From positions 806,001-870,000 of the forward strand of contig OZ252110.1 in NCBI GenBank assembly GCA_965248545.1: a stretch of DNA of 64,000 nucleotides. Direction: 5' to 3'. The position numbers and the translations under genes were made by a program. Of this stretch, positions 1 through 8,769 are shown piece by piece; within the stretch, counting starts at the first letter, position 1, and the number at the start of each line of letters is the position of its first letter. Below the pieces are notes generated by a model. It saw nothing but the letters and a program-made list of their open reading frames with translations. It ran no database searches and was not told the DNA's origin. The stretch comes from Alteromonas_E sp965248545 (GTDB lineage Bacteria > Pseudomonadota > Gammaproteobacteria > Enterobacterales > Alteromonadaceae).

Positions 1-330
1 GACGGTGAATATCAGCGAGCTCGCGTAGGCTATGAGGATCATCAAACTGTGATTTAGGACAAATAGCTCATACGCTAAAAAAGCAAGATTCAGTATTACG
101 AATAAATACAAAATCCAATTGTGGCGGTAACGCATGGCGACGATATTTCGAACACAGGCCAATGCGCAACCAATACCGGCGGCCATTGCACCCAGCAGAA
201 AAAAATGTGCACTCACGCTGGCCAATGCTAACGCAGAAATAAACCGATAGCGGTTGATATCATTTTGGCGGTAACCAATGAAATTCAACACCACTGCAAC
301 CGCGCCAAAGGCCTCGGCAACTAAAAGCAT
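1..330 (-). CDS. YgjV-like inner membrane protein (partial, 3' end missing)
   Basis: The minus-strand frame is open from an ATG at 328-330 to the window edge, giving 110 residues starting MLLVAEAFGAVAVVLNFIGY. An AGAGGA ribosome binding site lies just upstream. Three or four hydrophobic segments alternate with short polar loops, including a basic loop (RNIVAMRYRHN) after the second helix. This arrangement and the N-terminal pattern resemble the YgjV family of small inner membrane proteins (Imp-YgjV), whose function is not established. The stop codon lies outside the window. The family call is from memory of the pattern and is moderately sure; that it is a real membrane protein gene is more certain. 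Confidence 0.6.
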   Translation of the reverse strand, partial: MLLVAEAFGAVAVVLNFIGYRQNDINRYRFISALALASVSAHFFLLGAMAAGIGCALACVRNIVAMRYRHNWILYLFVILNLAFLAYELFVLNHSLMILIAYASSLIFTV

Positions 331-350
331 ACTGTCCTCTTTATTTAATC

Positions 351-710
351 TTACTTCGGTGCGAACACCGACGACCCCCGGACTTGTTGTCTCGGCAAGC
401 TAGTGACACCCTCTATGTGATCGGCTGGACGCGCCAACAAACGAAAATGCTTACCCTGATAATCGGCCAATACGATCGCATACTTGGGCATACTATCGAG
501 TTCCATGCCCAAAGGTTCAAAAAGCGGCACATCATACTTGTCTAACTTAAGAATAGGTAGGTTTTGTTGCTGAAATTTGACTATTTTATCTGCCACTGGA
601 TTGGGAATTTGCGCATACACCTCAAATAGAGGAACATTGAACGGCACCCCCATCCACACATACTCCAGTACATCAATTCGTTCCATCAATTTTTCAACGC
701 GATTGATCAT
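351..710 (-). CDS. Small CheW-like protein (tentative)
   Basis: This 119-residue soluble protein has no signal peptide or membrane segment. Its middle (residues about 45-100) alternates short beta-strand-like stretches: QNLPILKLDKY, then KYAIVLADYQGKHFRLLARP, then HIEGV. This resembles the second half of a CheW domain, where a 'PvldL' strand is followed by a strand-turn-strand and a 'd.v.gv' end. A CheW-like fold would suggest a scaffold in a chemosensory complex, but no other che gene is in the window and the N-terminal half is atypical. It lies 10 nt downstream of trmN6 on the same strand and is probably cotranscribed. Treat the function as unknown; CheW-like is a weak inference. Confidence 0.5.
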   Translation of the reverse strand: MINRVEKLMERIDVLEYVWMGVPFNVPLFEVYAQIPNPVADKIVKFQQQNLPILKLDKYDVPLFEPLGMELDSMPKYAIVLADYQGKHFRLLARPADHIEGVTSLPRQQVRGSSVFAPK

Positions 711-720
711 GACACACTCA

Positions 721-1464
721 TCAGAAGTTCAGGTAGTAATCCTTGCAGACTGTTTTGTAATCTTCAGTATATACGCGCTCGGCGGTATAAACGTTTAAAT
801 CACTAAATGTGCACTGCTCCGGCGACTTGCCAATCTGTATCAATAAACGACTGGCAGGCTTGCCTTGCATGGTTGAAACACGGCATATCGCGTGACGAAA
901 CAACCCAAGGGTTTGTATTGTTAATTCGAGTTCTTGAGCTTCGCTCGCGGGCAAAACAACAAAGAACTTGCCTCGTGGCGCAAGCATCTTCGCCACTATT
1001 TTGCATAACGCCAGCACAGAAAGGCTGTGTTGATTGCGGGCCATTCGTCGCTGCGATGTTTGCCGTTCGAAAGCGTTTGTTGGCAACGCTTCTTCAGGAA
1101 AGTAAGGGGGATTGCTAATAATGACATCGAAGGTCTTTGCTGCAGAAAATTCCCGAGCGTCGGCTAAGAGCACATCGATGGCACCTCGCCAAGGACTCGA
1201 AGCGATATTTTGCCGTGCTTGCTCACAGGCTTTTGGGTCTATTTCAACCGCCAAACCCTGCATGTTTCGTCCCGCCCACTGAGCCAACATTAAACTCAAT
1301 AGTCCGCTGCCGGCGCCAATGTCCAAGCACCTCAACGGAGTACTCATGCCAGCACCATCCTGTTTCAGTCGGCCGACAGCCCAGCTGCCCAGCAGTAAGC
1401 TGTCAGTTCCGACTTTCATGGCGCATTGGCTATCGTCAATGGTAAATTGTTTACACTTAAAAAT
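721..1464 (-). CDS. trmN6: tRNA1(Val) (adenine(37)-N6)-methyltransferase
   Basis: SAM-dependent methyltransferase of the YfiC/TrmN6 family, which modifies A37 of tRNA1(Val). Motif I is LDIGAGSGLLSLML and the catalytic N6-adenine motif is NPPYF. The first ATG (1417-1419) falls inside the conserved segment CAMKVGTD, so it is too late. In-frame sequence upstream encodes KQFTIDDSQCA, matching the family's FKQF...CAMKVGTD start, back to an in-frame TAG with no ATG, GTG or TTG between. The only plausible initiator is ATT at 1462-1464, preceded by AGGG at good spacing. This gives 247 residues, close to the roughly 245 of E. coli YfiC. The ATT overlaps the stop of the upstream gene by 8 nt, suggesting translational coupling. 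Family call sure; start inferred. Confidence 0.9.
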   Translation of the reverse strand: MFKCKQFTIDDSQCAMKVGTDSLLLGSWAVGRLKQDGAGMSTPLRCLDIGAGSGLLSLMLAQWAGRNMQGLAVEIDPKACEQARQNIASSPWRGAIDVLLADAREFSAAKTFDVIISNPPYFPEEALPTNAFERQTSQRRMARNQHSLSVLALCKIVAKMLAPRGKFFVVLPASEAQELELTIQTLGLFRHAICRVSTMQGKPASRLLIQIGKSPEQCTFSDLNVYTAERVYTEDYKTVCKDYYLNF

Positions 1465-2086
1465 GTTGTAGCCCTATCATTTGTTGCGCAACATCTGCAG
1501 CCTGAATCGGGCGATATTTGCGTAAACCGCCTATCATCAATGGCGCAATTGCGCTACCCAGAGCGATACCAAGCTGTTCGCCAAAACGCGATTCCTCTCG
1601 CTCTCCCACTAATAAAGAAGGCCTAACCGCAGCCGCATGATTCAGTTGTGGCATGGTCATGATGGCATTTTCAAGTTCACCTTTGACCCGTAAATAGAAA
1701 TTGCTACTCTTCGCGTCCGCGCCGACTGATGACACCCAAACGAACCCACTCGCGCGCTGTGCCCTTGCGAGCTGAGCCGCAACATGAACATATTCAAAAT
1801 CGACGCGCCGGAACGCCGACTGACAGCCTGCGCTTTTAATGGTTGTGCCCAAACAGCAATAGACATGGTCAACCGTGAAATACCCTTGGTAGTCCTGCAA
1901 TTGCTCAAAATCAATCACGATTGGATTAAGCTTGCCTTGGGGGTCGTCAAACAGACTTGCGGCGAGAGGTTTACGCACCAGCAATGTTATCTCGCCATAG
2001 CGTGAGTCTTGTAATAACTGTTGCGTCAATGCCTTACCAACTAACCCGGTGGCACCGAGAACTATCGCAGATTTTAGGCTTGTCAC
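1457..2086 (-). CDS. NAD(P)-binding Rossmann-fold oxidoreductase (atypical SDR, TIP30/HTATIP2-like)
   Basis: A 209-residue protein beginning with a beta strand and the dinucleotide-binding loop GATGLVG (residues about 11-17). LVRKP at the end of strand 2 suggests NADP preference. CCLGTT, VSSVGAD and RPSLLVGERE follow in the order of atypical short-chain dehydrogenases of the NAD(P)H-binding/TIP30 group. The usual YxxxK is represented by FYLRVKGELE, as in that group. The substrate is unknown. Upstream of trmN6 with an 8-nt overlap, so the two are probably one transcript, possibly continuing into the CheW-like gene. Confidence 0.8.
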   Translation of the reverse strand: MTSLKSAIVLGATGLVGKALTQQLLQDSRYGEITLLVRKPLAASLFDDPQGKLNPIVIDFEQLQDYQGYFTVDHVYCCLGTTIKSAGCQSAFRRVDFEYVHVAAQLARAQRASGFVWVSSVGADAKSSNFYLRVKGELENAIMTMPQLNHAAAVRPSLLVGEREESRFGEQLGIALGSAIAPLMIGGLRKYRPIQAADVAQQMIGLQHF

Positions 2087-2145
2087 TTTGTATCCTCTAA
2101 CTGATGCTCTACACTATGGCCAACTTAAGCCACGCAAGAATAATA

Positions 2146-4368
2146 ATGAAAAAACTTATCGCCTTATTACTCTTTTTTAGCGCAAACGGTTTTACCCAAA
2201 CCGAGCTAAGTATTGAGCGCATATTTTCGTCACCATCGCTAGATGGTACTCCGCCGAAGAACCTGTCCATCTCACCAGATGGTGAACGCGTGACCTTCTT
2301 GCAAGGCAAGCAAAATGATTATGAGCGCCTTGATTTGTGGGAGTATCACATTGCTAGCGGTGAAACGCGAATGCTAGTCAACTCTGACGACTTACATCAA
2401 GGAGACGAGCAATTATCCGATGAAGAAAAAGCCCGTCGTGAGCGCATGCGCCTGTCAGGAACCGGAATTGTAAGTTATGACTGGTCAGCAGATGGTAAAG
2501 CCTTACTATTCCCATTGGCCGACGACGTTTACTACTTCCGCCTTGCAACTGCGGATGCACCCGCAAAGGTCAAGCGTCTGCTTGACACCCCAGAATTCGA
2601 AACCGACATCAAACTGTCTCCACAGGGCAATTATATTTCGTTCATCCGGGCTCAAAACTTATACGTTCTTAACATCCAGACGGGTGAAGAAAAAGCGATT
2701 ACGCGTCGAGGCGGCGGTAATATTAAGTTCGGTATGGCCGAATTTGTTGCGCAAGAAGAAATGAGTCGCCTGACCGGCTACTGGTGGTCTCCTGACGAGC
2801 AACATCTTGCCTTCACTCGCGTTGATGAAGCGCCAGTGGAAGTCATCACACGTTCAGAGATCTACGCAGACTCGATTAAGATGATTGAGCAAAAATATCC
2901 ATTAGCTGGAACTGACAATGTCGACGTAACCCTAGCTGTGCAAAACATAGCAACAGGGCAACGTGACTGGATTGATTTGGGTGAGAACAAGGATATTTAT
3001 CTCGCTCGCGGCAAATGGGCCAACGACAATCAGCATTTTACTTATCAGGTTCAATCGCGTGACCAGAAAACCCTAAACCTGATCGCCTATAATATCGCCA
3101 GCAAACAAAATAAAACCCTAATCACTGAAACTGCGGATACCTGGGTTAATCTGCACGACGCGTTCGTTTTTCTAGAGGACCAAAAGCATTTTATATGGGC
3201 CTCCGAGCGCGATGGTTACAAACATCTTTACCTATATAATCTTAACGAAGGCTTGGTAAGACAGTTAACCTCTGGTGAGTGGGTTGTCACATCTTTAGAT
3301 GCGGTCAATGAAGCAACCGGCAACATCTTCTTTAGTGGCCGCAAGGATACTCCTTTAGAGAACCATCTTTATCGCGTTGGGCTCGATGATCAGACAATTA
3401 CCCGCGTAAGCAAACGTGATGGTTTCCATCAGGTCAACTTTAGCCACAACGGTGAAATTTATGTTGATAACTTCTCCACCATCAACACACCGCCGCAAGT
3501 CAGCGTGCACCGCGCAAGCGGAGAGCAATTGACCTGGCTGTCAGAAAACGCAATTGATGACAATCACCCATTGGCACGTTTTCAACAACAATGGGTGGAG
3601 CCAACATTTGGTAGCATTAGCACCAAAGACGATGTCGATCTTTATTACCGGTTATACACGCCGAAAAAACTCGAGGGCAAACACCCCGTGATCGTTTTTG
3701 TCTACGGGGGGCCTGGCGTTCAAGTCGTTACGAATCGTTGGTACGGTGCGCGCGGATTAATGATGCAGCATTGGGTAAACAAAGGATATGTGGTGTTTTC
3801 GATCGATAATCGCGGCTCGAAATACCGTGGCAAGGCATTTGAAGATCCCATCTACCTGAACATGGGGGAGATTGAAGTTCAGGATCAGGTTGCGGGAGTC
3901 GAGTACCTGCGCACGCTACCTTACGTTGATGCCGATCGGATTGGCGTACACGGGCACAGCTATGGTGGTTATATGACCATTATCAGTATGTTTAAGGCCT
4001 CCGACTATTTCGCCGCGGGTGTTTCTGGTGCACCGGTTACTGATTGGCGTCTGTATGACACGCATTACACCGAGCGATATATGGGTAACCCGACTCAAGT
4101 TGACCACCTGTATACTCAGTCATCGGTATTTCCATATGCCGAAAACCTCAAAGGCCCGATGTTGATTTATCATGGAATGGCTGATGACAACGTTTTGTTT
4201 ACCCACGCAACGATGCTGTACAAGCACCTGCAAGATCTTGCTTTACCGTTTGAGGTAATGGATTACCCAGGGAAGAAACACAGTATTCGGGGTAAGAAAA
4301 CACAAATCCATTTGTTCAATACCATCACCAACTTCTTCGACCGGAACTTACATCCGCCAACACCATGA
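2146..4368 (+). CDS. Dipeptidyl peptidase IV family serine peptidase (S9B), exported
   Basis: Residues 1-17 form a signal peptide (MKKLIALLLFFSANGF), so the ATG at 2146 is preferred to an upstream ATG at 2104; length is 740 residues. An N-terminal beta-propeller (about 40-470) carries the Glu-Glu pair (E204-E205, in AQEEMSRLTGYWW) that binds the substrate N-terminus in DPP-IV enzymes. The C-terminal alpha/beta hydrolase domain has nucleophile Ser605 in GHSYGGY, Asp680 in HGMADDNV and His712 in GKKHSI, a complete triad. The expected activity is release of X-Pro or X-Ala dipeptides from peptides in the periplasm. It stands alone, convergent with the PH-domain gene, with a hairpin terminator between. 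Very sure of family; exact cleavage preference is inferred. Confidence 0.94.
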   Translation: MKKLIALLLFFSANGFTQTELSIERIFSSPSLDGTPPKNLSISPDGERVTFLQGKQNDYERLDLWEYHIASGETRMLVNSDDLHQGDEQLSDEEKARRERMRLSGTGIVSYDWSADGKALLFPLADDVYYFRLATADAPAKVKRLLDTPEFETDIKLSPQGNYISFIRAQNLYVLNIQTGEEKAITRRGGGNIKFGMAEFVAQEEMSRLTGYWWSPDEQHLAFTRVDEAPVEVITRSEIYADSIKMIEQKYPLAGTDNVDVTLAVQNIATGQRDWIDLGENKDIYLARGKWANDNQHFTYQVQSRDQKTLNLIAYNIASKQNKTLITETADTWVNLHDAFVFLEDQKHFIWASERDGYKHLYLYNLNEGLVRQLTSGEWVVTSLDAVNEATGNIFFSGRKDTPLENHLYRVGLDDQTITRVSKRDGFHQVNFSHNGEIYVDNFSTINTPPQVSVHRASGEQLTWLSENAIDDNHPLARFQQQWVEPTFGSISTKDDVDLYYRLYTPKKLEGKHPVIVFVYGGPGVQVVTNRWYGARGLMMQHWVNKGYVVFSIDNRGSKYRGKAFEDPIYLNMGEIEVQDQVAGVEYLRTLPYVDADRIGVHGHSYGGYMTIISMFKASDYFAAGVSGAPVTDWRLYDTHYTERYMGNPTQVDHLYTQSSVFPYAENLKGPMLIYHGMADDNVLFTHATMLYKHLQDLALPFEVMDYPGKKHSIRGKKTQIHLFNTITNFFDRNLHPPTP

Positions 4369-4386
4369 CGTACGGTTGGCTCAATC

Positions 4387-4416
4387 AAAAAAGGGCTGCT
4401 CATGCAGCCCTTTTTG
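4387..4416. terminator. Bidirectional rho-independent terminator
   Basis: AAAAAGGGCTGC, a short TCAT loop and GCAGCCCTTTTT form a strong GC stem flanked by A and T tracts on both sides. It sits between the stops of the DPP-IV gene and the convergent PH-domain gene and can serve both. Confidence 0.9.
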
Positions 4417-4429
4417 ATGGCATACTAAT

Positions 4430-4804
4430 TTAGCTAAACATTGCGTTCGCGAGGGATTTTTGTAAACCCAGCGCAGTGTCTTTATTCAATTCGCTTTTTA
4501 ATGGCTGACTTTGACCGGATACCCATATGGTTAATTCAGCATCCATGTCAAAGTGTCCGGCCGTCTCAACATTAAACTGGGTGATCGCCTTATAGGGAAT
4601 ACTGTGATACGCCACTTTTTTACCGGTCATGCCTTGTTTATCAATAAACATCAGACGATTTGAGGTAAACACGAACATGTCGCGGATCAACTTGTAGGCC
4701 TGAATAACTTGCTCACCATCAGCCAAAATGGGTGCCAACTCCTGTTGTATTTCCTCTGCATCGACTTCAGAAGCGTTGCCTAAAACCTTGTCTAAAAATC
4801 CCAT
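4430..4804 (-). CDS. Bacterial PH-domain protein (YvbH/bPH_1-like)
   Basis: A 124-residue soluble protein. After a short amphipathic N-terminus (MGFLDKVLGNASEVD) it shows the pattern of bacterial pleckstrin-homology-like domains: GEQVIQAYKLIRDMFVFTSNRLMFIDKQG, then K.V.Y.SIPYKAI and FDMDAELTIWV, ending in a helix. No catalytic residues are expected for this fold; its cellular role is unknown. The start codon lies 1 nt from the stop of the upstream GGDEF/EAL gene, so the pair is likely cotranscribed. Confidence 0.85.
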   Translation of the reverse strand: MGFLDKVLGNASEVDAEEIQQELAPILADGEQVIQAYKLIRDMFVFTSNRLMFIDKQGMTGKKVAYHSIPYKAITQFNVETAGHFDMDAELTIWVSGQSQPLKSELNKDTALGLQKSLANAMFS

Positions 4805-4805
4805 T

Positions 4806-7637
4806 TTACTGTTCTCCGATAATATTTGTTAATGGTTGCGGTTCACTCAACGCAAATCCTTGTCCATAATTTACCCCTAGAGACCGCAATGCAAATACAA
4901 TTGCCTCATCACCAACAAATTCAGCAATGGTTTGTTTTCCCATACTTGTAGCAATTGTATGAATAGCTTTTACTGTAGCAAAATCAATCGGGTCTTCATG
5001 CATATTTCGTACAAATGCGCCATCTATTTTCACATAGTCGACCGGTAGATTTTTTAAATAAGTAAATGACGACATGCCAGCGCCAAAATCGTCGAGCGAG
5101 ATACTACAGCCCATGTCTCTGAGCTGCTGAATAAAGTGTTTAGCACTACTTATATTGGTCACCGCGGCAGTCTCTGTGATTTCAAAACATAACTTTGAGT
5201 AGTCTAAATGCTGTTTAGATAACAAATTAACAATACTGCGTTGAGATTGTTCATTAGCTAATGTTACCCCCGAGAGGTTTATCGCACACTTCCCTACAGA
5301 GTCATAAAAGTCGCGGTTACTTAAAAGAGCATTAATGGTATTTGAAACAACCCAGTAGTCTATCTTGTGCATCAGGCCATTCTTTTCGGCAATTGGGATA
5401 AACTGCGCGGGACTAATTAGTTCTCGAGGATTGGCGGGAGATCGGAGCCTCAACAGTACTTCGAAATGATGGAGTGCTTGCTCTGAAACGATTGGATGTA
5501 TGCCTTGGCAGTAGAGTTCAAAACGATTGTCTTCAAGCGCATTTTGAATAACGCCAACTATATCGAGTTCGGATTTCGCTTTTGCATGCGAGTCATCATT
5601 GACGCGATAGACACAAAAACGGTTTCTACCCAGTCGCTTCGCTTCATAGCAAGCGTTATCGGCAGTAACAGTGTAATCAGACGCGGAAACCTCGACCTGA
5701 TTGATTTCCACTACGCCAATACTGGCACCTACAAAGAACATCTGTCCATCGTATTCAAATCTAAATTTAGCAATATCGTCGAGCAATATGGTCAACTTCT
5801 TTTTTACTGTGTCTAATGAGGTTCGTCTAAAAATGAAACAAAACTCGTCTCCCCCTACTCTTGCCAATGCATCAGCTGAATTACAATGAGCGGCAAACAA
5901 GTTTGCAATTTTCCGTAATAACAAGTCGCCAGCGGCATGCCCACACGTATCGTTAACGAGTTTAAAGCGGTCCATATCGACAAAACACAGTACCGAGGGC
6001 TGCTTGGATAAATGGAGTTCTTGAATAACCTCAGCAAGACGGCGATCAAACGCGTAGCGATTGGCCAACCCCGTTAATTCATCGTGATTGGCCTGAAACT
6101 CAATCTTCTGCTTCAGTGAAAACTCTTGGGTCACATTTCGAGCAATCCCTTCAATGTGGTCGAGTGTTCCGTTACCGTCCAATACCGGACTGTCTGTAAA
6201 TTCGATATATACCCGTTCTCCATCCTTTCGTTTGTAACCTAGTGTGTATGTTTCGGCCTGCTCGCCTAGGGTAATTCGCAAGCGCTGGGCCAAAACATCA
6301 TCTTCAACACCTACGAGTAAGTCTTGTTGCAAAGCAATAAATTCGTCGGGCGAGTAACCTAAAACGGTTTCTACCCCTTCGCTCAAATATTCAAAGTTAT
6401 GTTTTAGGTCTTTTGTATAGACAAAATGATTGTGTAATCCATTGACAAGATGACGATACTTTTTCTCACTTTCCTCAAGCGCTTGTTTAGCTTTGAAGCG
6501 TTCACTCACATCGCGCAAGGTAAGTGCCACGCCGTCATCAGTACGTACGATCTGCAATTTGATCCATTCTGCATTGAACACTTTTGATGGCACTGCCAGA
6601 TACTGTTCAAACGGCTTACCACTATTAAAAACCTCGACCACCTCAGAATACAGCACTGCATCGGTAAAACCCGCCAACTGAGTGGATAGCTCTATTCCTT
6701 TTAGGTTTTCCATGTTTTGACGGAATAAATTTTGACTGACAGAGTTAAACTCAGCCAACATAAAATCGTCGCCCTGTTTCCGATAAATCAAGATTGCATC
6801 CAGCGCGGCCTTGCTGGCGGATTTGTAGCGCGCTTCACTTACCGCAAGGGCGTTTGACTGCTTGAGCTGTAGTCCTAGGAAGGCAGCCAAACATGCACTG
6901 ACGAATAGACCTATCGTTTTGATCCAAGTCGCAGATACTGTAGTAGTGATCTCTGATTGCATCGTCAACATCCAGTCGCGTCCTGCAAAACTGATCTGTT
7001 GTTGAATAGGACTTCCATCCTCAACAATCTGACCACCAGAAAACAACAACAGCTCATCATCATGGATAGTAAAATTGAATTGTGGACCAATCAGCTCGCC
7101 AACTAAGACACTCAAACTCGTTACCAAATCAAAACTGCCAATGACATATCCAAGTTCAGGTTCTTGAGGACTGATCACCCGTCCAAACAACAAATAAAAC
7201 TGTCCGTTTTGGGAGACAATAGAAGATTGGAATTGCTCAGCATTGGGTGACAAATCGATACCCAATACATCTAACGACTGGCCCAACAACTCTGTACGTC
7301 TAGTATTGTCGATTGACCATTTGATGGTCTTATCACCCGAGACCCACAAAATATCATTGAGACCCGGAACCGTTGTTTTGATTGAAAGCGCAGACGCATT
7401 GAACCAATCCGTCGCGTTGGGCGAAAACGTTGGCCAGGTCAGCATTAAATTGGCAATTGCTCTGCGTCGGTCTTCCGCAAACACTTCCAGACTCAGCCCT
7501 AATTGCTGAGCAACAGTGCGAGCCTTAGCGATACGCAGATCTCGATCATTATTGTCAACAAATATTGCCGCCCAGTTGAAGATACCGAAACAACAAAAAA
7601 ACAATAAAATGGGTATCCAATTTTTCTGCTTTTGCAT
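4806..7637 (-). CDS. Membrane-bound PAS-GGDEF-EAL cyclic-di-GMP protein
   Basis: A 943-residue multidomain protein. TM1 spans about 8-27 and TM2 about 239-257, enclosing a periplasmic sensor domain of some 210 residues. Two PAS-like domains follow (about 270-370 and 385-500). The GGDEF domain keeps its signature in ARVGGDEF (about 585-589), but the inhibitory RxxD site is replaced by NSAD. The EAL domain has FEVLLRL (about 715) in place of EALLR, and keeps DDFGAGMSS and VDYVKIDG, which contain metal and glutamate positions of active phosphodiesterases. So EAL activity is plausible and GGDEF may be active or a GTP-binding regulator. It should tune c-di-GMP in response to a periplasmic signal. 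Cotranscribed with the PH-domain gene. Confidence 0.93.
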   Translation of the reverse strand: MQKQKNWIPILLFFCCFGIFNWAAIFVDNNDRDLRIAKARTVAQQLGLSLEVFAEDRRRAIANLMLTWPTFSPNATDWFNASALSIKTTVPGLNDILWVSGDKTIKWSIDNTRRTELLGQSLDVLGIDLSPNAEQFQSSIVSQNGQFYLLFGRVISPQEPELGYVIGSFDLVTSLSVLVGELIGPQFNFTIHDDELLLFSGGQIVEDGSPIQQQISFAGRDWMLTMQSEITTTVSATWIKTIGLFVSACLAAFLGLQLKQSNALAVSEARYKSASKAALDAILIYRKQGDDFMLAEFNSVSQNLFRQNMENLKGIELSTQLAGFTDAVLYSEVVEVFNSGKPFEQYLAVPSKVFNAEWIKLQIVRTDDGVALTLRDVSERFKAKQALEESEKKYRHLVNGLHNHFVYTKDLKHNFEYLSEGVETVLGYSPDEFIALQQDLLVGVEDDVLAQRLRITLGEQAETYTLGYKRKDGERVYIEFTDSPVLDGNGTLDHIEGIARNVTQEFSLKQKIEFQANHDELTGLANRYAFDRRLAEVIQELHLSKQPSVLCFVDMDRFKLVNDTCGHAAGDLLLRKIANLFAAHCNSADALARVGGDEFCFIFRRTSLDTVKKKLTILLDDIAKFRFEYDGQMFFVGASIGVVEINQVEVSASDYTVTADNACYEAKRLGRNRFCVYRVNDDSHAKAKSELDIVGVIQNALEDNRFELYCQGIHPIVSEQALHHFEVLLRLRSPANPRELISPAQFIPIAEKNGLMHKIDYWVVSNTINALLSNRDFYDSVGKCAINLSGVTLANEQSQRSIVNLLSKQHLDYSKLCFEITETAAVTNISSAKHFIQQLRDMGCSISLDDFGAGMSSFTYLKNLPVDYVKIDGAFVRNMHEDPIDFATVKAIHTIATSMGKQTIAEFVGDEAIVFALRSLGVNYGQGFALSEPQPLTNIIGEQ

Positions 7638-7731
7638 ACATTACACCTTTGCTAGTCCAACATTATGTTTGCGGCGTGTGACAATTAAATGAAATGTACC
7701 TGCGGGGTGCGGACGAATGGGAGAATTCTGG

Positions 7732-8754
7732 ATGATAGACTTTGCTGATGTGCTAGCTGCGCAATCTCGCTTGGCTGGACGCATTAAAAAGTCACCTTTG
7801 GTGCGAAGCCATCTACTAGAACAGTGGTTGAGTAAACGTTTACCCCAATCTCATCGACACACCATCTGGTTTAAAGCCGAGTGTTTACAGCACACAGGGG
7901 CGTTTAAAATTAGAGGTGCAACAAACTTCATCGCGAAACTCGCTGAGCAAGGAAAGCTACCCCAACGCTTCGTGGCGAATAGTTCTGGGAACCATGCTCA
8001 AGCGGTAGCATATGCAGCATCCCAATTTAACCGGCCAGCGACCATTTTTGCTGCACAAAATATCTCCTCAATCAAAGCTGCGGCTACCAGGAGTTATGGC
8101 GCTGAGTTGAAGCTATTCCCAACTCGTCCAGAGGCAGATGAATCGGTGAGCATCGCCAGTCAATCACCAGATACGATCTGGATTCCGCCGTTCAACCACC
8201 CTGACATTATCGCAGGACAAGGCACTGCTGTGGCTGAATCGCTCCAGGAACTCGATGACATAGACGCCGTATTTGCCCCTTGCGGTGGTGGCGGTTTGCT
8301 ATCAGGCAGCTTGATCGCTACGCGTGCTTTGGCTCCCCAAGCTGACGTGATTGGCGCAGAACCCCTTGCCGCGAATGACGCAGCCGAGTCACTTCGGACT
8401 GGCAGTATACAATCGCTAAGTTCACCCGCTAAGACGCTAGCAGATGGCGCGGCCACCCCGAGCATAGGTGAACACACTTTTCCCTTTTTACAACAGCTTG
8501 ATGGATTTTATGAGATCAACGAGCAAGACATAATCTATTGGTCTCAGTGGTTGCATCACTTACTTAAATTACACATTGAGCCAACGTGTTGCATGAGCAT
8601 GCAAGCGGTTGCTGAATACCTCGCCAAACAAGATAAGCCTAAACGCGTTCTTGTCGTGCTGTCTGGCGGTAATATTAGCGCCCAAACCATGGCGACGCTG
8701 TTTCAAGATGATCATTTAAGTGAGCCACCACATATAGAAATGTTCAACCGATAA
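7732..8754 (+). CDS. PLP-dependent threonine/serine dehydratase-like enzyme (fold type II)
   Basis: A 340-residue protein with the PLP lysine in HTGAFKIRGA, the ring-stacking motif SSGNHAQAVA, the phosphate-binding glycine loop PCGGGGLLSG and a C-terminal VVLSGGN that contacts the pyridine nitrogen. This is the catalytic core of threonine/serine dehydratases and serine racemases; there is no C-terminal ACT domain, so it is the short, non-feedback-regulated type. The ATG at 7732 has GGGAG 8 nt upstream and is preferred to the ATG at 7717. The next gene, an exported amidohydrolase, starts 15 nt after the stop, so they probably form an operon. The exact substrate (L-Thr, L-Ser or hydroxyaspartate) cannot be told from sequence alone. 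Confidence 0.88.
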   Translation: MIDFADVLAAQSRLAGRIKKSPLVRSHLLEQWLSKRLPQSHRHTIWFKAECLQHTGAFKIRGATNFIAKLAEQGKLPQRFVANSSGNHAQAVAYAASQFNRPATIFAAQNISSIKAAATRSYGAELKLFPTRPEADESVSIASQSPDTIWIPPFNHPDIIAGQGTAVAESLQELDDIDAVFAPCGGGGLLSGSLIATRALAPQADVIGAEPLAANDAAESLRTGSIQSLSSPAKTLADGAATPSIGEHTFPFLQQLDGFYEINEQDIIYWSQWLHHLLKLHIEPTCCMSMQAVAEYLAKQDKPKRVLVVLSGGNISAQTMATLFQDDHLSEPPHIEMFNR

Positions 8755-8769
8755 AACAACGAGAAAAAC

